A stretch of DNA of 64,000 bases from an uncultured Anaerolineae bacterium (GTDB lineage: Bacteria; Chloroflexota; Anaerolineae; CG2-30-64-16): assembly GCA_937124585.1 (NCBI GenBank), contig CAKZKT010000116.1, positions 1-64,000 on the forward strand, read 5' to 3'. The notes under the pieces are model-generated. The model was not told the origin of the DNA. It did not search any database and was given only the letters and a program-made list of their open reading frames with translations. The stretch's first letter is position 1, and every line of letters begins with the position of its first letter. Positions 59,723 through 64,000 of the stretch are shown here, in pieces. A program made the translations under genes and the position numbers.

Positions 59723-61384
59723 TTGGCACATCCCAACATCGTTCTCACCGGCTTTATGGCCGCGGGCAAGACCAGCGTCGGCCGCGAGGTGGCCGTGCGA
59801 CTGGGCCGGCCTTTCGTGGATCTGGACGATCTGATCGTGGCGCGTGCCGGGAAATCCATCCCGGAGATCTTCGCGCAGGACGGCGAACCGGCCTTTCGGA
59901 CGCTGGAGGCCGCCCTGTGTCGCGAGATGATGGAGCCGTCCGGCCTGGTCGTCGCTGTCGGCGGCGGCGCGGTGCTCGATCCGGCCAATCGCGAGGCGTT
60001 GGCGGCCGGCGGGGTGCTGATCTGCCTGGACGCAGACCCTGAGACGCTCCTGGCGCGCATCGGCGACGACGACAACCGGCCGCTGCTGGCCGGCGGCGAT
60101 CGCGCCGGTCGCATCCACGCGCTGCTGGCTCAGCGTAGCCCGGCCTATGCCGCGATCCGCCATCACGTGGACACGACGTCGCTCTCTGTCGAGGTGGTCG
60201 CCGAACGGGTCATGGGCATCGTCGCCGGCCTGCCCAACGGCGGCCATCGCCTGATCGTGCAGTGCGGATCGCCCGCTCCGGAGGCGCCGCAGGCAGAGCG
60301 GCCGTCCGCGGCGCTCGCCTATGACGTGCTGATTGCACCGGGCCTTCTGGCTCAGGCGGGACGGCGTATCGTGGAGGTCGGCATTGCGCCAGGACGCTGC
60401 GCGGTGATCACCAATCCGACAGTGGCGGCCCATCATGCGCCGACCCTGATCGCTTCGTTGACCGCGGCCGGGTTCGATCCGGTCGTCTGCGAGATGCCCG
60501 ACGGCGAAGCGCACAAGACGCTGGCGACCGCCGCCGGCCTGTACGAGCGGTTGGCGGCGGCAAAGCTGGCCCGCAACGAGCCGGTGATCGCCCTGGGCGG
60601 CGGTGTGGTGGGCGATCTGGCCGGCTTCGTCGCTGCAACGTGGTTGCGCGGAGTGCCGTTCGTGCAGATTCCGACCAGCCTGCTCGCCATGGTGGATGCC
60701 AGCGTGGGCGGCAAGGTGGCGGTGGACCTGCCGCAGGGCAAGAATCTGGTCGGTGCGTTCAAGCAGCCCGCGGTGGTGCTGATTGATCCGTCGCTGCTGG
60801 CCACGCTGCCCGCCGCCGAATTTCGCGCCGGCATGGCCGAGGTGCTGAAGGCCGGCATCATCGGCGATGTCGGGCTGTTCGACAAGCTGACGCGCATCGC
60901 CGGCGCCGATCTTTTCCGTGCGCCGGAGCAGGGGGAAGGCTCCTCCCTGACGGCGATCATCGCGGACGCGGTGCGTGTGAAGGCGCGCATCGTGGCGCGC
61001 GATCCGTTCGAGCAGGGCGAGCGGGCCTGGCTCAATCTGGGCCACACCTTCGGCCACGCGCTGGAGCTGCTTTCGGGCTACACGCTGCGCCACGGCGAGG
61101 CGGTCGGCCTGGGCATGATCGCCGCGGCCGGGCTGAGCGCCGCGCTTGGCTTCGGCGCCGCAACGCTGCCCGCGCAGATCGAAGCCGCCGTGCAACACCT
61201 GGGCCTGCCGATCCGCCATGCGTTCGACCCTCACGCAGCGCTGGCGGCGATGGGCACCGACAAAAAGCGACGCGGCCGTTCGCTGCGCTTCATCGTGATC
61301 CGCCGCGTCGGCGAGGTCACGGTAGCCGAGGGCGTGCCTGAAAACGCGGTCATGGAGGCGCTGGAGCGGATTCGCGAAACGTGA
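59723..61384 (+). CDS. aroKB: Shikimate kinase-3-dehydroquinate synthase fusion
   Basis: 553 residues. Residues 1 to about 170: shikimate kinase (GFMAAGKTSVGREVA P-loop, VVAVGGGAVLDP). From about 190: dehydroquinate synthase (ALGGGVVGDLAGFVAATWLRGV, SVGGKVAVDLPQGKN, NLGHTFGHALELLS zinc site). TTG 59723 follows GCGGAGGA. Two shikimate-pathway steps in one chain, between aroC and aroQ. Confidence 0.95.
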   Translation: MAHPNIVLTGFMAAGKTSVGREVAVRLGRPFVDLDDLIVARAGKSIPEIFAQDGEPAFRTLEAALCREMMEPSGLVVAVGGGAVLDPANREALAAGGVLICLDADPETLLARIGDDDNRPLLAGGDRAGRIHALLAQRSPAYAAIRHHVDTTSLSVEVVAERVMGIVAGLPNGGHRLIVQCGSPAPEAPQAERPSAALAYDVLIAPGLLAQAGRRIVEVGIAPGRCAVITNPTVAAHHAPTLIASLTAAGFDPVVCEMPDGEAHKTLATAAGLYERLAAAKLARNEPVIALGGGVVGDLAGFVAATWLRGVPFVQIPTSLLAMVDASVGGKVAVDLPQGKNLVGAFKQPAVVLIDPSLLATLPAAEFRAGMAEVLKAGIIGDVGLFDKLTRIAGADLFRAPEQGEGSSLTAIIADAVRVKARIVARDPFEQGERAWLNLGHTFGHALELLSGYTLRHGEAVGLGMIAAAGLSAALGFGAATLPAQIEAAVQHLGLPIRHAFDPHAALAAMGTDKKRRGRSLRFIVIRRVGEVTVAEGVPENAVMEALERIRET

Positions 61385-61465
61385 AGTGTCATGCGTGGCG
61401 CGTCGTTGGGATGTCCGATCCGGTTTTCGGGTTTCGCGTTCTCATGTTTCACGCCCGAGGTCATT

Positions 61466-61897
61466 ATGCCAAACGTGCTCATCCTTCACGGCCCCAATCT
61501 CAACCTGCTCGGCACGCGCGAGCCGGGCGTGTATGGCAGGGTTACGCTGGCGCAGATCAATGCCATGCTGGAGGAGGAGGCAGCGGCGCGCGGGGTGACG
61601 CTGCGCATCCTTCAGTCGAACCATGAGGGCGCGCTGGTAGATGCGATCCATGCTGCGGTCGGCTGGGCTGACGGCATCATCATCAACGCGGGCGCGCTCA
61701 CTCACTATTCCTACGCGCTGCGCGATGCGATTGCCGGTGTCGGCATCCCGACCGTCGAGGTGCATCTGAGCAATATCCATGCCCGGGAGCCGTTCCGCCA
61801 CACGTCGGTCATCGCGCCGGTATGTCGTGGGCAGATCGCCGGCTTCGGCGCGCGCAGCTATCTGCTGGCGCTTTGGGCATTGCTCGAAGAGAAATGA
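61466..61897 (+). CDS. aroQ: Type II 3-dehydroquinate dehydratase
   Basis: 143 residues, trademark [37 protein letters not shown] and [20 protein letters not shown]. Removes water from 3-dehydroquinate. ATG 61466 is the family start; the gene is 82 bases after aroKB. Confidence 0.97.
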   Translation: MPNVLILHGPNLNLLGTREPGVYGRVTLAQINAMLEEEAAARGVTLRILQSNHEGALVDAIHAAVGWADGIIINAGALTHYSYALRDAIAGVGIPTVEVHLSNIHAREPFRHTSVIAPVCRGQIAGFGARSYLLALWALLEEK

Positions 61898-61907
61898 TCC
61901 GTCGTGG

Positions 61908-61930
61908 AGGGGCGAGGGAACCTCGCCCCT
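61908..61930. repeat. Hairpin AGGGGCGAGG-GAA-CCTCGCCCCT
   Basis: 10-bp perfect arms between convergent aroQ and the aldolase gene; sister of the hairpin at 37420-37440. It may work as a terminator here. Confidence 0.65.
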
Positions 61931-61956
61931 GGATGGATGGGGAATGACGCGGCGGG

Positions 61957-62976
61957 TCAGACGACCTCGATCTGGTCCCGACCGCCGTAGACCGCCCACC
62001 ACGGCGTCGCGCCGCGGGCCAACAGGGCATTGAGCGCCGCGATGTTCTGGACGCCGCGTTCGGCCAGCCAGGCGCGCAGCGCCTCGTAGCCCTGCCGGGC
62101 ATAAACGGTCACGCCATCCTGCCAGGTGGCGCGGCCGCACAGGATGCCCGAAAAGCGCGCTCCGGCCTCGATGGCCAGCTCCAGCGCCTCCCGGAACACG
62201 GCGTCGCTGACGCCGGCGCTCAGATAGATGAACGGCCGGCTTGCGGCATCGGCTGCTTCGCGAAAATGCGCCAGCGCCTCGGCACGCGTGCAGGCGGCCG
62301 TCCCTCCGAACGCGGCGGCCCCGGCCACGAATTTCATGTTCACTGGAACTTCGATCTTCAGCACGTCCGCGCCGTAACGCGGGTTGGAGAACTCGGCCAT
62401 GGCCGCGATCACTTTGCCCGGCTTGCGGCGGGCGAATTCCAGCCCTTTCTCGTCCAGGCCATCTTCGTAGCAGACGATCTCCAGAAAGAGCGGGATATCC
62501 ACGCCCGCGCACTCCGCGCCGACCCGTTCGATGAACGCCTGTTTGACGGCATTGATTGCGGGCCGATCATCGGGATCATAGTGCACGAGCAGCTTGATCG
62601 CATTGGCACCGGCCTCGGCCAGCCGGCGTACGCTCCACTCCGGCAGCAGGTCGGGCAGGCGGCCGCGTCCCGTTGTATCGTAGCCGCTTTTCTCGTAGGC
62701 CAGCAGCAGGCCGGTCTGCGGCGCTTTGACGGCAAGCGCGGGCAGGCCATGCTCGGGATCGAGCAGGATGGCGCTCGCGTGCGGGCTGAGCGCTTCGGTG
62801 ACCGCGAATTTGAAACGGGTCAGGTCATCCGCCGACGCCGCGGCCATCCCGGCGACCGTCAGCATCTTCTGGAGCGACCCACGCTGATCCATCGCCAGCG
62901 CCGCAATGACGCCGCGGGCATCGGCGCAGGCGTTGATCCCGGCAAATTTGCCGCGCGTGATGCGCACAACGCTCAT
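61957..62976 (-). CDS. Tagatose-1,6-bisphosphate aldolase-like (LacD family) class I aldolase
   Basis: 339 residues. Starts ITRGKFAGINACADARGVIAALAMDQRGSL, then LLDPEHGLPA, NAIKLLVHYDP (candidate Schiff-base lysine), EIVCYEDGLDEKG and VLKIEVPVNM. LacD family, which also includes 6-deoxy-6-sulfofructose-1-phosphate aldolase YihT. ATG 62976 has AGGAGA upstream. Monocistronic. The substrate is not settled. Confidence 0.85.
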   Translation of the reverse strand: MSVVRITRGKFAGINACADARGVIAALAMDQRGSLQKMLTVAGMAAASADDLTRFKFAVTEALSPHASAILLDPEHGLPALAVKAPQTGLLLAYEKSGYDTTGRGRLPDLLPEWSVRRLAEAGANAIKLLVHYDPDDRPAINAVKQAFIERVGAECAGVDIPLFLEIVCYEDGLDEKGLEFARRKPGKVIAAMAEFSNPRYGADVLKIEVPVNMKFVAGAAAFGGTAACTRAEALAHFREAADAASRPFIYLSAGVSDAVFREALELAIEAGARFSGILCGRATWQDGVTVYARQGYEALRAWLAERGVQNIAALNALLARGATPWWAVYGGRDQIEVV

Positions 62977-63013
62977 GGGAGATCTCCTGGTGAGTGTGAT
63001 GAAGTGGGGAACC

Positions 63014-63703
63014 TCAGCGAATGCCCGACGCGATTTCTTGCAGGGCATTCAGGTCCACCAGCACAACCTTGCCGCGTCGCGTCTTGATGAGCTCCTGGCG
63101 ACGAAACTTGCTCATCACGCGAATCGCCGTCTCGACGGTGGTGCCGGTCATGTCGGCCACATCTTGCCGGGTGAGCGGCATTTCGATCACGCGGCCCTCC
63201 GGTGCATCGGAGCCGGCGGTTTCGGCGAGCTTGAGAAGGACGCGGGCGATGCGTTGCTCGACGCGCTCGACCGCCAGGCTGCGGATCTGTTCGGCCGAGC
63301 TGCGCAGCCGTGAGCCCAGGTCGGCGATCACGGCGAGGGCGAACACCGGATAGCGATTGACCAGCGTCAGGCAATCGTTGCGGGTGATGACCAGCGCCAC
63401 GCAGGGCTCGATCACCTGTGCCGTGCCCGGATAGCCGCCGCCATCGAATACGGCCACAGTGCCCAGCAGGTTGCCGGGCCCGCACACCCGCAAGACGACA
63501 TCCTTTCCATCTGTCGAATGACGCAGAACTTTTACTTTTCCGCTGCGAATGATAAAAAGCGCTTCGGGCGCCTCGCCTTCCAGGAAGATGTAGTCATCCT
63601 TCTGATACTGGCGTTCGCTGAAAAGGTCAACTACCTTCTCCCAGTCACGCTCGGACAAGCCGGCGAAGACAGGCAGCGCCTGCAAGATGTCGCGCCGATC
63701 CAT
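63014..63703 (-). CDS. Crp/Fnr-family transcriptional regulator
   Basis: 229 residues. Cyclic-nucleotide-binding-like beta roll (KDDYIFLEGEAPEALFIIRSGKVKVL, VLRVCGPGNLLGTVAVFDG) and a C-terminal winged helix (LTRQDVADMTGTTVETAIRVMSKFRRQELI). No N-terminal Fnr-type cysteine cluster, so not a standard oxygen sensor. Could respond to a nucleotide, redox signal or NO/CO. A symmetrical site lies in its own promoter. Confidence 0.93.
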   Translation of the reverse strand: MDRRDILQALPVFAGLSERDWEKVVDLFSERQYQKDDYIFLEGEAPEALFIIRSGKVKVLRHSTDGKDVVLRVCGPGNLLGTVAVFDGGGYPGTAQVIEPCVALVITRNDCLTLVNRYPVFALAVIADLGSRLRSSAEQIRSLAVERVEQRIARVLLKLAETAGSDAPEGRVIEMPLTRQDVADMTGTTVETAIRVMSKFRRQELIKTRRGKVVLVDLNALQEIASGIR

Positions 63704-63756
63704 TCGCGTCTCCGTATCTCCCGATCCCAGTGAGACGATTGCTGATATACGTGAAT

Positions 63757-63809
63757 ATGACGCAGATCATAAACAATAAAATTATAACACGACAGGCCTG
63801 GACAGGCAA
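63757..63809 (-). promoter_or_regulatory. Promoter and Fnr-like box upstream of the Crp/Fnr gene
   Basis: Minus strand: -35 TTGCCT (63809-63804), 17-base spacer, -10 TATAAT (63786-63781). An Fnr/Dnr-like site ATGACGCAGATCAT (63757-63770; TGA-N6-TCA symmetry) lies just downstream of the expected start. This arrangement fits self-repression. Confidence 0.55.
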
Positions 63810-63876
63810 CTATGTGGGGTATATCACGAAAAGAAGCTCGTCGCGGCGGGCGGATTCGGTTGCCGCAACGCGGGCC

Positions 63877-63910
63877 GCGTGCCAGGCGTTCTCACCGGCG
63901 CCTGGCACGC
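63877..63910. repeat. Hairpin repeat (CGTGCCAGGCG variant)
   Basis: 12-bp arms GCGTGCCAGGCG and complement around TTCTCACCGG; sixth member of the CGTGCCAGGCA family. No gene was seen in 63810-64000. Confidence 0.75.
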
Positions 63911-64000
63911 GGCGCTGTTCATGCGCATCGGATCGGGACCGCGGCGGAAATCGGCTCGATCATCGGCCGGAGCCGAATCGTTTCCAGGCCGGCAAGAGCA

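Overview
The window looks like a chromosomal segment of a high-GC (about 65%) anaerobic bacterium of the phylum Chloroflexota (Anaerolineae/Caldilineae type). Three signs support this: a surface protein ending in a '..LPLVLRGP' tail, sugar-binding lipoproteins with Ala/Pro/'PTKAP' linkers, and intergenic regions full of 7- and 8-bp tandem repeats. No IS element, CRISPR array, rRNA or origin was seen. One tRNA (Arg, CCT) is present.

Layout. 1-3.3 kb: a decayed parallel beta-helix surface protein. 3.3-26.4 kb (all minus strand): a large dissimilatory sulfite-reduction locus. In transcription order it reads small membrane peptide, YeiH-type transporter, dsrA, dsrB, dsrD, dsrC, dsrM, dsrK, diheme c, Rieske protein, monoheme c, molybdopterin-family protein, four-cluster FeS protein, NrfD-type membrane protein, 53-residue membrane peptide, and a heme-c/helical-repeat protein. 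A VapBC-like pair interrupts it. A second block follows: radical SAM protein, second dsrM-dsrK pair, DsrE-like protein, ferredoxin, dsrN (cbiA-like), GNAT and hemA. A HEAT-like gene resembling the sulfate-reducer family DVU0298 diverges from the start of the locus. 28.2-31.3 kb: a LarA-type racemase and a protein matching a fused SuyA-SuyB (3-sulfolactate sulfo-lyase), which would release sulfite. 31.3-48.4 kb: a carbohydrate cluster (MFS, GH31, Gfo/Idh, TIM-barrel isomerase, transaldolase, amidase, sugar ABC transporter, two fucose/arabinose-isomerase-like proteins, ROK regulator, class II aldolase, rhamnose mutarotase). 48.7-58.1 kb: CBM48 protein, phosphoglycerate mutase, KAS III-like enzyme, tRNA, glycosyltransferase, large membrane protein and small membrane/thiol proteins. 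58.4-61.9 kb: aroC, an aroK-aroB fusion and aroQ. 62-64 kb: LacD-like aldolase and a Crp/Fnr regulator.

How it works together (inference). Organosulfonate carbon is cleaved to pyruvate plus sulfite by SuyAB. DsrAB reduces the sulfite to the DsrC-bound trisulfide stage, with DsrD as activator. DsrMK and an unusual Rieske/MopB/FeS/NrfD membrane module connect this to the quinone pool. HemA and DsrN would serve siroheme supply and amidation. No sat, aprAB or qmo genes lie in the window, so sulfite or organosulfonate respiration fits at least as well as sulfate respiration.

A second theme is repeat invasion. Octamer and heptamer microsatellites, a CGTGCCAGGCA hairpin family, a CCGGTC-NNN-GACCGG family and a G/C-rich hairpin element fill gene junctions. 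Several sit in frame inside conserved enzymes (hemA, dsrN, nrfD, aroC).
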